From Anisus vortex (lineage: Eukaryota; Mollusca; Gastropoda; Planorbidae), in the NCBI GenBank assembly GCA_949126835.1, contig OX421502.1, positions 36,481,789 through 36,545,788 of the forward strand: DNA of 64,000 bases, in the 5' to 3' direction. The position numbers were made by a program, and so were the translations under genes. Each line of letters starts with the position of its first letter. The stretch's first letter is position 1. Below the pieces are notes generated by a model that was not told where the DNA came from, did no database searches, and worked only from the letters and a program-made list of their open reading frames with translations. Shown here one piece after another: positions 41,301-51,200 of this stretch.

Positions 41301-44176
41301 TATGTAACTCGCTATAAAATGTTTGTGAAAAGTTTACTTTATTGCTAATGTCTGAACTCGCTATAAAATGTGTGTCAAAAGTTTACTTGATTGCTTATGT
41401 CTGTAACTCGCTATAAAATGTGTGTCAAAAGTTTACTTTATTGCTAATGTCTGTAACTCGCTATAAAATGTGTGTCAAAAGTTTACTTTATTGCTAATGT
41501 CTGTAACTCGCTATAAAATGTGTGTCAAAAGTTTACTTTATTACTTAGTGATGTCTAGACATTTTTTGTCTCTATAAACATATCCCAATAATAATACAAT
41601 ATATATATTTCACACCATACTTGCTGTATATTTCCACTGGAGTCTTTATGTATATTGAGACCAAATTTTCATTGATACAAATGTGGTTTGAATTCAGTAC
41701 AAAATAAAAGTGTATTATCAGAAGAATATCTTAGTTGCTAATTTATTTTATACATTGTAACATAAAGGTTATCTTTATATTATATATACAAAAATCTGAA
41801 ACTTTCTTGAAGTAAAATTTAGGAACTACCTTTATTAATGTTCATTTTGGTTTTCACTCTAATAGCAACATTATGTATGCATCTGACAATTTTTTGTTAG
41901 TAAATATAAACATGAATTTTTTTTTCCTGCCACACAAATGATCATTTCTATATTGCAGAAGGTGGGTTATTAAAAAAAATTCTCTAATGTCCTCCAGGGC
42001 CAACTTTATGCTCTAGGCGGCAACGATGGTACCAGTTCCTTGGACAGCTGTGAGAGATATGATCCCTATCTGAACAGGTGGAGCCCCATTGCCCCCATGT
42101 GCAAGAGACGAGCAGGGGCAGGTGTAGCTGTCCTAGATGGCTACATTTATGTTGTAGGTAAGTTCTGGATTGCTACATCTGTGTTTTAGGTAGGTTCTGT
42201 ATTAGTACATCAAAAAGTATAGGTAAGTTCTAGAAGAAAGCTGTGTCTGCAGCAAGCCCTTATAGCTCATTATTTGTAGGTACTCGGAGGAGTACTTTAA
42301 ATACTTAAAGTTTACCTGACTAAAGTTTTCCTTTGCTGGTCTAATGAAGCGTTAGTGACAGCATATAATGCATAGCTTTTCACAATGTCAGGAATCCATC
42401 AGTTCAAAGTTTGGTACCTCTTAAATCTTGAAGAAAAAAAATTGGTATTTTTACCTGAATTATTCAAAGGCAATTATAATAATAATAATAATATTTGTAT
42501 AGCGCTGCCAACAAACATAATGTAAGCTCAGAGCGCTTTCAACACACAACTAAGAACACGGACATTACTCTAGGCTAGGAGACAAAGCTAACTGATGATA
42601 TAAAACAAATATTTTAAAAAATCAAATAATTTTAGCGTTAACTGACCCAACCTATAGTTAAGACAGTAGGGTTCTAAAGCATGTTAAATGTTAACTAAGG
42701 TAAATCTTGAAATAATGAGTTTTTTAAAGTTCTTTTTGAAAGTATCGATAGAGCTTGTTTGCTTGAGTTGAACGGGAAGTAGATTCCACACCTTTGGATC
42801 GGATACTGAGAAGGCTCTAAGACCAACGGTCATCAGAGAGAAACGGGGCTCTTCCAAAAGCGATGAAATGGCAGAACAAAGTGTTCTTTGCGGGACATAT
42901 GGTGTAATTAGTTCCTTGAGATAGGACGGCATCTCGTTATTAAAAGGTGTTGCACATTGTCATTCCTGCTTGTTATCCTTTCGAGTGTTCATAATAAATT
43001 TCTCTACATAACACCTCTACAGGGTTGTTGAGAGCTCTCATAATAATGAATAAAGGCTTTTTTTATCAGCCATTTATCTTTGAGCATGCTTATAACATGT
43101 GTTTATACCAACAGGTGGCTTTGACGACAACTCACCTTTGGATTGTGTGGAGAAATACGACGCCAAAAGCAACTCCTGGTCAGTGGTGGCCAACATGTCA
43201 TGCTGCAGGGGGGGTGTCGGCGTCAGTGCTCTAGGGGGGCGCCTCTACGCGGTCGGCGGGCATGATGGCTGCAACTACCTGAACTCAGTAGAAGCCTACG
43301 ATCCTCTTATTGATAAGTACGTAACTGTTAGGATTTTCTTTGGGTTCAATTTACCTTGTATGTGTTAGAAGGGGGGGCTCTCTCGTTGATTATATTTTGT
43401 CTAGGCTACTAATTGGTTTAATTACTAATAGTTCAACTTCACTGCATCAGCAATACAGGAAAGTTGTTGGAAAAACTTGAATATCTTAAAATTGTAGTAT
43501 GTTCAAATAAAAATAAACTCAAAGAAATGTCTTATCAGGAGAACTTACTTAAGTTGACCTGGGACCCAACGAGGTAACAAAAACTCCAATGAAATTCTAT
43601 TGGTCCCCTCAAAAGGGCCATCATGAAATTGTGCTGAGAGGTCAGAGAGTTAAACTCAGATTTAACAGAGATCAGTAAACTCAATTTTCACTTTGGTGGA
43701 CATCATAATTTAATTTATTGTAATATTTTCAAAATTAATTACTCCCCCCCTCCCAGGACTATGGGCATTGTGCTGGCCACACATCCCCTTGTATGCCGTG
43801 GCCACAGAAACTGGTGAACGCTGCTTCACCAGCCCTATGACTATTGCACACAGTGACTCTTTACTGTCCAGTGCACTTTCTCTTTAATACAACCTACATG
43901 CGTAACAGTAACTCTGTAACAACTTAAGCTCAACTTAATTCATATTCAACTTTCAAAATATTAAAAAAATGTGTTTCAATTTAATGATTGCATAGACGAT
44001 GAAATAATTTTCTACCAATCCTGAGACTTTTGTGTTTGATGTTGATGTCATTGTACAGGTGGGAACCTGCCCAAGGTATACAGCAGTACCGAGCTGGTGC
44101 AGGTGTAGCTTACTGTGATTGTTCTCCCAAGCTGCTAAGGCAGGTGACATCGGCCAACGCTACCGGACATTTATAG
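26286..44176 (+). CDS. KLHL8: kelch-like protein 8 (KLHL8) orthologue, complete, 10 coding exons
   Basis: Join of 26286-26393, 28007-28303, 29019-29270, 31457-31640, 31933-32076, 36203-36314, 38649-38817, 41998-42157, 43115-43316 and 44059-44176. The total is 1746 nt or 581 aa, with every junction in phase. Order: BTB (about 20-125), BACK (about 130-240), then six kelch blades from about 281. Each blade has its GG pair and most have Y-x-V/L-GG with a downstream V/C-E-x-YD-P. It follows vertebrate KLHL8 block by block (HPSNC, NIECRDFVDEA, VLFCVGGRGASGDP) but has a shorter N-terminus. The family are substrate adaptors of CUL3 ubiquitin ligases; the worm KEL-8/KLHL8 group is linked to receptor clustering proteins. 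The start is supported by an in-frame TGA at 26262-26264. Intron 4 is GC-AG. Confidence 0.95.
26938..27062 (-). mobile_element. LINE-B antisense fragment in KLHL8 intron 1
   Basis: CTTATCTTATACATTACAGA, CGCTCATCCGTGGTCTGAG and onward; truncated after the ATGTTAAGTTAC block. Confidence 0.75.
27650..27880 (+). mobile_element. SINE-A in KLHL8 intron 1
   Basis: B box GGTTCGAATCC; the body runs through GAGTTTGAAGGGTGCCCC and CAGCACTGATGGGTACC to GATGGGATACTGTACTTT. Confidence 0.85.
28007..28303 (+). CDS. KLHL8: KLHL8 exon 2, most of the BTB domain
   Basis: 99 codons, phase 0-0. It carries the BTB core (FSCHRLVLACVSQYFRAMF) and ends HPSNCIE. The donor is GTATTT. Confidence 0.95.
28334..28577 (+). 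mobile_element. SINE-A in KLHL8 intron 2
   Basis: GGGTTCGGGTCCC B box, CCAGCTCTGATGGGTACC, CACTGTAACGGGTGAACG and the TTTACTTT end. The left part of the tRNA head is lost. Confidence 0.85.
29019..29270 (+). CDS. KLHL8: KLHL8 exon 3, BACK domain
   Basis: 84 codons, phase 0-0, starting VRSFAEAHNRVEL. A second AG 21 nt upstream (exon would start 28998) is in frame and would add seven residues (DVLNGHQ). The alignment with vertebrate KLHL8 favours 29019. Confidence 0.9.
29341..29412. repeat. (CT)n then (TA)n microsatellite
   Basis: About 50 bp of CT followed by about 20 bp of TA in KLHL8 intron 3. Confidence 0.95.
30405..30948. repeat. 47-bp tandem array, about 11 units, KLHL8 intron 3
   Basis: Units contain ACAATTATATATAAATAGCT, TAGTTCATTGATTGATTGAT and AATACAT. 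Variants with TATATGAATAG lie at the two ends and one unit has an extra AAAT. Confidence 0.95.
31127..31400 (+). mobile_element. SINE-A, nearly complete, KLHL8 intron 3
   Basis: Head CAGTGGCCGCGCGGCAGCGC, B box GGTTCAAATCC, full body, and end GGAAGGGATACTTTACTTTT. It ends about 57 bp before KLHL8 exon 4. Confidence 0.9.
31457..31640 (+). CDS. KLHL8: KLHL8 exon 4, end of BACK and linker, GC donor
   Basis: It starts at ATG after GATTAG and ends TATGCAG followed by GCAAGG. This keeps the phase and yields RKSYAG|VLFCVGG, the same length as the vertebrate protein. The alternative GT (GTTATG, 9 nt earlier) is a poor donor. Confidence 0.9.
31933..32076 (+). CDS. KLHL8: KLHL8 exon 5, kelch blade 1
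   Basis: Reads VLFCVGGRGASGDPFKSIEC and ends SYKG, phase 1-1, with donor GTAGGG. Confidence 0.95.
33183..33510. mobile_element. hAT-like MITE M2, left end missing
   Basis: Near-identical to 59510-59860 from CGCGAGCCAGATGTGGCTCT to the right terminal repeat GGTTCCCGACCCCTG. The terminal repeat is immediately followed by the target duplication of the next element. Confidence 0.85.
33519..34582 (+). mobile_element. hAT-like non-autonomous element H, copy 1 (1064 bp)
   Basis: Ends CATAGGTTCTCAACC and GCTAAGAACCTATG (inverted, with a few changes). It is flanked on both sides by GTCTAGAT (33511-33518 and 34583-34590), the 8-bp duplication of hAT transposons. Sub-terminal CACCGCCCCC blocks occur at both ends. 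The interior is AT-rich, has no transposase frame, and includes a SINE-C piece (about 34195-34270). It lies in KLHL8 intron 5. Confidence 0.92.
35135..35310 (-). mobile_element. SINE-C in KLHL8 intron 5
   Basis: Minus-strand head GCCGGCTGGTCCAGCGGTTA, B box GCGGGTTCTAGCCC, 3' tail CTAGAAGGAACGTCTGTAAA then CTTATAAGATATAAGAT. The clearest SINE-C copy. Confidence 0.85.
36203..36314 (+). CDS. KLHL8: KLHL8 exon 6, kelch blade 2
   Basis: After CCCCACAAACAG it reads VLYAVGGHDGTDHLRSGEV. It ends TTTAAG with donor GTTTAC, phase 1-2. The preceding intron (4.1 kb) holds the hAT element at 33519. Confidence 0.95.
38649..38817 (+). CDS. KLHL8: KLHL8 exon 7, kelch blade 3
   Basis: Reads RGIALACSGDVIYAVGGLDD and ends GVATLK; phase 2-0. 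Confidence 0.95.
38935..39245 (+). mobile_element. LINE 3' end (RTE-like C-terminus) in KLHL8 intron 7
   Basis: A frame open to the TAG at 39219-39221 reads KRKLEWYGHVTRTNGLAKTI, GRKRGRPKKRWEDNIKEW and VAPQRSNRLRDM. This is the C-terminal signature of a widespread LINE group, followed by a repeated ATGTAGG tail. 5'-truncated; recently intact in this part. Confidence 0.85.
39262..39535 (+). mobile_element. SINE-A in KLHL8 intron 7
   Basis: Head GGCACGGTGGCCGAGTGGCA, a mutated B box (GGGTTTGTATCC), body CCCAGATCTGATGTGTACC and onward. It abuts the large minisatellite. Confidence 0.85.
39541..41552. repeat. 50-bp minisatellite, about 40 units, with higher-order structure
   Basis: The unit contains GTAACTCGCTATAAAATGTG and TCAAAAGTTTACTTTATTGC. 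Variants (TTTGTGAAAAG; GAACTCGC lacking two bases; ACTTGATTGC) recur in a fixed order, giving a block of about 12 units (about 600 bp) repeated from 40111, 40708 and 41354. It lies in KLHL8 intron 7. Confidence 0.97.
41998..42157 (+). CDS. KLHL8: KLHL8 exon 8, kelch blade 4
   Basis: Starts GQLYALGGNDGTSSLDSCER and ends YIYVVG; phase 0-1. The preceding intron carries the 2-kb minisatellite. Confidence 0.95.
42478..42960 (-). mobile_element. LINE 3' end (L2/CR1/Rex-like) in KLHL8 intron 8
   Basis: The minus frame 42932-42684 reads MPSYLKELITPYVPQRTLCS, GLRAFSVSDPKVWNLLP and SSIDTFKKNFKKLI, the usual C-terminus of this reverse transcriptase group. The 3' UTR ends in (ATT)n. It is antisense to KLHL8, with an open frame over 82 codons. 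Confidence 0.85.
43115..43316 (+). CDS. KLHL8: KLHL8 exon 9, kelch blades 5 and 6
   Basis: Reads GFDDNSPLDCVEKYDAKSNS, then LYAVGGHDGCNYLNSVEAYD. The donor GTACGT splits the lysine codon AA|G. Confidence 0.95.
43756..43845 (+). mobile_element. SINE-A 3' fragment in KLHL8 intron 9
   Basis: GGGCATTGTGCTGGCCACAC to GCTGCTTCACCAGCCCTATG only. Confidence 0.8.
44059..44176 (+). CDS. KLHL8: KLHL8 last coding exon
   Basis: Reads WEPAQGIQQYRAGAGVAYCD, closing the propeller, then a short basic tail to TAG at 44174-44176. A 34-bp direct duplication spans the stop codon (44165-44198 and 44205-44238). Confidence 0.95.
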
Positions 44177-45313
44177 AGGAGGGCAGTTTCAATTCTCCAC
44201 AATTGGACATTTATAGAGGAGGGCAGTTTCAATTCTCTTTTGTGATGGTTCAAGCATAATGTGATGGAAGGCAGGAAACCATCTTCTTGTATTTTCAAAC
44301 AGTCGAGGAGGATATAAATCAAAATAATTAGAAGTTCAGGGGTAATAATGCAAACCTAGATTTTCACACTGTTTTCCTTATAATAATCATAAATGAAATA
44401 ATATCCCACCGTGGCCTATATTGAAAAAGCAAAATCATGCATTCAGTATTGTGTTTAAAAACATAGAATAGTGATTTAGTTTAAATTTCATGTTACAGGT
44501 CTTTAAACCTTTCTACTTGCAAATCATCATTTTTTTTTCTATTCTCATTTATTATGTTCTGTTTCATTCTAGCTTTTTTTATAGAAATAGTTGTCGCCAA
44601 AGGCCTAAGTATTGAAGCCTGCATTATAGCTGAATATATGCTTGGTGGTAGTTTTAGTGAACTATATTTTTTATTGGCTACAGGTCAATAGTATAAAATA
44701 TGTAAAGCAACTAAATGATTGATATTAAATGTCTGCTTAGAATATCGTCTATACCTGCCAACAAGATATTTAAAAAAAGTAGTCTGTTTAAGAATGTTAT
44801 TTTTTCCCCATATTTTTTTAATTATGCATTTATTTAATTATTTTGTAGAGCTTACATTTTTTTTTCATTAGCTTATTCTGTAAGCTACAGAAGATAATCA
44901 CAATCATTTTAATAGTCCATTATGTCAATAATTGTTATTAGTATTTGCAATTTTTTATATATCATAATTATTTTTGCCATTTTATTCTGTCCTACATTTT
45001 TTGTTCTTTCATTTCAACTTTGAATAAACATTGTTCACTGACTATTAATTCTGGCTATGTTGTTTAATTTTTCATTATTTGTATTCATTTCATACCATGA
45101 ATTACTTCATTAATCAACTTTCATATTCAATTTTATTTTTTCTATGTCTTTCATATGAAGTTTATGTTCTGGCTGTTGTGTAATATTACCATTAGACTTT
45201 CATATATACATATTGAATATATATTATATCTACAGAGCTGCACCTGAAACAAACAATGTTCTAAAACAATTTTCTATAACTGACATTTTTTATAGAAAGA
45301 AGTCATGCAGACC

Positions 45314-45494
45314 ATGGGCCGGCAACCTTTTGATAACAGTGTGCCAAAGTAGGATTTCTAATTATTTCAGCGTGCCAACAGCTTAAAAGCTACCCCACTC
45401 CTATCTTGTAGAAGAAACTTGAATTGCCCTTTTTAGGGGTCTTCTGCGTGCCATTGAAAATTGCTCTGCGTGCCAAGCAGGCTGCCGACACCTG
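45314..45494. repeat. hAT-like MITE family M1 copy in the KLHL8 3' UTR
   Basis: Reads GGGCCGGCAACCTTTTGATA at the left and GCTGCCGACACCTG at the right. It has the family's GTGCCAAAGTAGGATTTCTA and GCTCTGCGTGCCAAG blocks, inverted relative to 19796-19989. Confidence 0.7.
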
Positions 45495-46536
45495 ATTTAG
45501 ACCATTTTCTATTCTATTTAGTCAATTATGGTGACATGACCATATTTTCTAGAAGATTTTAGAACAGTTTGAAAGTTTTACTAAGAATTCAAATTTGAAA
45601 CGTTTCCTAAGTGCTCTATCATAGACTCTGATTAAAGCATTGTAATTTGGGATCACATGTACACATAGCCTTTGTTTAACTCATTTTTTTTATGGAAGTG
45701 GAAGAATCATATTTAATTTCTTTTTCCTTTTATTGCAGACAAAAGAGATGTATTTAGATTTTTTTTTAAAGAAAAGTTTCTGTTTCAATTACTTTGATAA
45801 AACTCATGTTTTGAAGCATTACAAATTTTGTTTCCGCCTATCAAGAACAACAAACTTTTAAAAGATTCTTACACTGTAGCTCTGACATTTGCTTTCTTTC
45901 AATGACCCGAAACATTTTTTCCATCCTTAATTAAATATATATTCCTAGAGATAAAATCATTTCTGTTTAATGTAGAATATAATTTTGTGTTGAGGAGAAA
46001 ATTTATAAATGTGAGCAATTTTTTTGTGGAAGGGGGGGGGGGCTGAATTTGTTATGTGACAAACAGAACCGTATGAAGTAAACTGATAATGGGTCAGTCA
46101 GAGTAAGTAAATATTATATATAATATATAGAATATATAGTGTTCATTTTGTAAGGACCAAATCATTAAAATATCTGCATGCTATTAATGCTTCTGGTGTT
46201 ATTGTTTTTGTCTGCAAATTCTCAATTTCATTTTGAACAAAACTGCTAAAAGTTGCAGAAATTGTTGCTGTTGTATAGTCGTATTATAATTTAGACCATT
46301 CTTTGGGAAATTTACCTGTTGCAGCAGAAATTGATAGTTGATTTTTTTAAATTACAATGTACAGTAGCTATCAAAAGCACTAACTTGTTGTTTGAGCAAT
46401 TTGTTTTTTTCACAAATGATGTTATAATAAGTGAACAAATAGTGGACACATACATGATACTACAAAAAGATAACATGTACACCACTTAGATCAACAAAAA
46501 GTTGACACACACACACACATCTGAGAAAGTTGACAA

Positions 46537-46640
46537 ACCTGATACAACAAATAGTTAAACAAACCTGATACAACAATAGTTAAACAAACCTGATACAACA
46601 ATTAGTTAAGCAAACATGATGCAACAATTAGTTAGCACAC
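46537..46640. repeat. tandem repeat of about 25 bp, 4 units
   Basis: CCTGATACAACAAATAGTTA plus AACAAA, diverging at the right; within the probable KLHL8 3' UTR. Confidence 0.85.
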
Positions 46641-47986
46641 ATTCTTTTTAACAGAATTTGGGTCTACACTTAGCTCAACAGAAAATGAACTCGCCTTGTA
46701 CAGATAATTAGCTTATGTTTGAATCTACAAAATAACCTTATGCCTAATATGAAAGAGCTAAATTTTAACAGAGTATTTGTACCACAGAAAGTTAACAGAT
46801 TGTATTACAGAAAGTCAAACAATCACTGCATTGTTAAATTAATAAATGTGAACATTTACATTTTAAATAATCAAAAATTATGTTCAGAATACTTTTCTTA
46901 ATGAAATAAAAGTATTTCCATCTTGGTTTATTGTGTCTTTCAGTGTTGCTTTTTTTAAATTCATTTATTATTAGCTTACTGTGTGAACAAAGTAAAAAAT
47001 GATAGGCTTTGATTATTATTTTGTGGCTTTTGTGTTGTATGTGGATTTTAATTTATATACCTTGATGTTTTGCAATTCATATGTTGTTTTTTTTGTCATG
47101 ATTTTCCCCCCATTTCAACTGATATAAAAGCCATCTTGGCAAACATTCCAACAAGTCCCTGGGCACATTTTTTTAAATCTTGCAAGAAAAGTTGTCAGTT
47201 GATGACAAAGCTCCATAACTAATTTACTACATGTAGAAGGTAAGACATTTAATACGCCCTTAAATCAAGGTTGGACTGAACTGCTGGCAAAATAAACAAC
47301 AAAGAATGGTCTGATACTACTGATAGGACATTTCATACATTTTTAAGATTGGTGTTTGTTTTCTCTACTAGTATGCCTAGTGAGTGTACTGTGTGAGGCT
47401 GGCCTGGCTTAACTTGTAAAAGAAATATGAAACTAAACAAAAGGTTGAATACATCACAAATTATTTTTATTTCAAAACATTGTTGATAATTTATTGGCTA
47501 TATTTGTAGACATTTTCTATACTTACACAATAAAACAATGCTACCCTGAAACTGGGAAACTATTTGAAATAGTATTTCTGGTAGGACCTAGACTATAATA
47601 CATGAAAAGCTAGAATGAATTGCTGAGATGACAAGAAGGATATATACTGGTACATTTTTTTTAGCATAGTGGACTTAATACTATGTTGACTTATTTTGTC
47701 CCCCACAACTTTCTTTCTTTGAAATCTTCTTGTTTGATTTTGCCGCCCTTTTCATTTTCAAATAGCCAATTTTGAATTGCATATAGTTTATCCGCTAATT
47801 TTCCCGCCTTTAGTAATATAATCAAGGGGACATCACTGTACTTATCTGACTTATCTTGTTAGTTAAAAAACCATTTTAAAAAAAAGTAAAACGAAGTGAA
47901 TTCTATAAAATACAAGAAGGCCCGACTGTTCATTGATAACATGTGTACAGGGTGCCATGTGTTGTATTAGCTGATTTAATGCCAGT

Positions 47987-48267
47987 TTACCAGGCCACAA
48001 GCTGGACAGTTTTCTCAGCTTTTTTCTTCCTGCCAACTCTCGAGGCTGAGGCGTTGTGCACAAACCTGGGGGCGATGCTCGGGTAGTTCACCCTCTCGTG
48101 GCGGGAGTAGTTGTAGTTGAAGTAGCCCTCCTTGGACAGGCGCTTGATCAGGTGAGTGCTGGAAACGGACCTGGCAAGGTCCTCCATCTGTCTCTTGTGT
48201 AGGTCAGTTGCGTTCTTGGTGTTGTTATTGGTCAAGCCTACCTTAGTCTGCCTCATGGCCTGCACGG
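47987..48267 (-). CDS. exon 4 of the 295-aa protein, with stop
   Basis: After a pyrimidine tract and CTGAAG it reads VQAMRQTKVGLTNNNTKNAT and ends TVQLVAW, TAA at 47989-47987. Possible AATAAA signals on the minus strand lie at 47495-47490 and 47471-47466. Confidence 0.9.
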
Positions 48268-51200
48268 CTTCAGAAAGGGGGAAAAGAAAAGGTGTTTGAA
48301 AGATAGTTGAAGCCTTCACCCAGCGTGCAAACCCCGTCGATACGACGTTTCCGCGTTTTTTCGTGGTTTCAACGTTTTTCCCCGTCGATACGACGCGGTG
48401 TGCCCGCTGGGTAAATACTATCAGCTCTGAAACTTAACACACACAAAAGCTGTTTAAAAACAAATACATCAAGTCTACGCTTGGCCTATAATTAAGTTCC
48501 ATCTGGATAGAAGATTATTATGCCCATTACTCACACCTCCTGCTATAGAATAGTAGGCTAGGGTAGGACTACTGTTTTTTTTTCCATGAGGCAAATTAGT
48601 ATGTCTGTCTCCGTCGGTGAGTGTGATATAGTTTGTATCATAATCGTATTGAAAACAATGAGGGAGAAGGGATAAAAGCGCAAACACTGTTAACACAATG
48701 TAAAATAACAGACCTCTTTATTAATTGGTGGTTGTTTGTCCCCCAACCCTCATTACAAAAATCCTGGCTTCGCTTCCTGTTTATAAAAAGCCTGCCCTCA
48801 CTAATTGTTTTTGTACATAGAGTGAAGTTGAATGTTGTTATTGTACACACGTTCAAGCATTAAATTCTTCTTTAAACATCCATCGAGTGGCTTGAGAGTA
48901 TTATTTCAAATTGAACAAGACCCTATAGACAGACTACAAAAGACCCGGATATGTAACACCACACTTAAATTGTAACAGATGAACGCCAACAACACAATTT
49001 GTAAAGTTAATTTATCTCATGCCCCCTCCTGACTAACACATGTCGTTATCCTAAAAAAAACAACACACAATATAATTCCAAACCTTGTGGGACACCCGCT
49101 GTCTCCTCATCGTCCTCTTCGTCATAATCTGCTTCCTCGTCATCGTCACCGTTATCGTCCGTCTCGTCATTCGCCACGCAATGGCTCATGTTCTCATCCT
49201 GGGGTGGTGGCGCCCTCCTTGCCCTGGTGTCAACGGGGTGTCTATTAGCCATGGCGCACGGTGTCGGGGCATTAGGCTTCTTGGCAGCAGAGGCAGAGTC
49301 ATTGTTCAACTTGACATTTGAGTCAGGGGACTCTTAAGATAAATGCACAAATAATTTTATGCAAAATATTTGAAACTTTACAAATAGTTTTTTTTTTTTA
49401 ATACACAGGGTAAAAGTAAAGTACCCGTCGGACCAAATTAATCCATAGGACAGGACCGGTGAAGCAGCGTTCACCAGTTTCTGTAGCCACGACATACTAG
49501 GTCATAGGTTCTCAACAGGGGCGTTATCGCCCCCCCCCCGGGGGGGCGGTGAGAAGCTTTAGGGGGGTGCTGACATTCCCGGGGGCAATTGGGAGCGGTG
49601 AAGAGCAAGGGGTGGTACAAACGTACCCGATATAATTTGAACACCACAGCAATTTGAGTCATTTAGTTTTTGGATGAAATATGATGCAAACGCAAGTGCT
49701 GCTAAATATCTGATATCAGCCAACAGTAGGCATGCATATTATTAAATTAAAGGGAAATAGGAATCGCAATGACTTTTCGATGAAGTAGGGTCAGTATTTG
49801 GCTAATATGGTGTGCGGCCGGCTGGTCCTGTGGTTGGTTCACCGGACTGTCGCCCTATCATGTGCTAATATTAATGATATTTTGATCTCAGTTTTACCGA
49901 GATGTCCTTTAATCCGTTTGAATCCTTCAAGTGTTTCAATGTAGAACTACATCATAGTTAAACGGTATTGATACGTTGTAATCATACAAACTGAGTAGGC
50001 CTAGTTATTGCAGTGCTTGAAAATATAGATATAAACTCTTTAGTCATGTAATATTTATTTAATTGTTAAATACTTTTTACAGTTTGATCATTTCAAAGTT
50101 ATAAATGTAAGCCATTTATATTTTTATAATAAATAAAAAATACAGAAATATTAGCTCAAATGAAACGGGTTAATTATCTCCCTTTAATTAACAAATGTTT
50201 CCACATTTGATTCAATAGTGATGCCGAATGCCGAACAAGTTCTGTTTTGTAATATAACAAATATTACTGATTATTATTATTTCTTTATATACATTCAACA
50301 TTATGGCATTCATAACAAGAATTAATTAGAAGAGGATTAAAATAATTTACGTTAAACAGTTGTAAATAAACATTTCCTGCATTAATGTTTTGTCCATTGA
50401 AGGAGTTTATATGTTAAACATTAATAATTACAGAAATTACATGATCTAGTGCTATTAAATAAGTCTCTTATATTTCTAAATTAATAATACAAATAAATTT
50501 GTTTTAGAATTAATTATATTAATGTTTAATTAAAATTAAGTTGGGGGGGGGGCGGTGAGCGGAACAAAATGTAGGCTAAAGGGGGGCGGTGAGCCGAAAA
50601 AGGTTGAGAACCTATGTACTAGGTGATTGTGTGGCCAGCACTATGCACAGCCGCCTTTATGTTAACCCCCAACAAAGGTCAGGTACCCATAAGAGCTAGG
50701 TAGACTCAGGGACACCCTCCAGACCCGGGAAAAAAATCCTAGCCTGCACCAGGATTCGAACCCGGGACCTTCGGTACGCAAGCCGAACTCGTTGCACCGA
50801 GTCCCATCAGGGAGTTCACCAATGTCATTGCAGGATCATGGCACTGTCTGTTCAACAATGAAGAACAGCTATAACTTTCTTTAGATGAATTCCGTGTCGG
50901 GTAGACTCAGGTAATCTACTCCTGGTTGAATAAACAATAACACCACAAGCCGTGTATTGAGTTCAAACCCTTTTCTTTTGATTTTCTACCCTACGTGGAC
51001 ACCACGAAGACACGTGGCAACTAAGTTTTTTTCCCCGTCGATACGACGTGGTGTGGCCGCTGGGTATGCCACATGCCCTACTGCTGAATCTGAACCTTCT
51101 AATGTGCTGGTCTAACAAGTAGGCGTGAATAAAATACACATGCTCAGATAAACACTTTCCTTATCCCTTATACGAGTGGCATTCGGGCATGTAATGGGTT

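Larger units (their letters stand above)
44177..46925 (+). other. KLHL8: probable KLHL8 3' UTR
   Basis: AT-rich DNA with no ORF. AATAAA occurs at 45023-45028 and 46905-46910; the second is followed by a GT-rich stretch (GGTTTATTGTGTC) typical downstream of a poly(A) site. A MITE copy lies within it at 45314. The end point is inferred. Confidence 0.5.

Noticed and set aside
39541..41552. CRISPR-like array
   Set aside because: Units are contiguous with no spacers; it is a eukaryotic minisatellite.
49046..49309. Start of the acidic protein at the Met in exon 3
   Set aside because: That Met lies in a different reading start; upstream exons join in phase and supply the real N-terminus.
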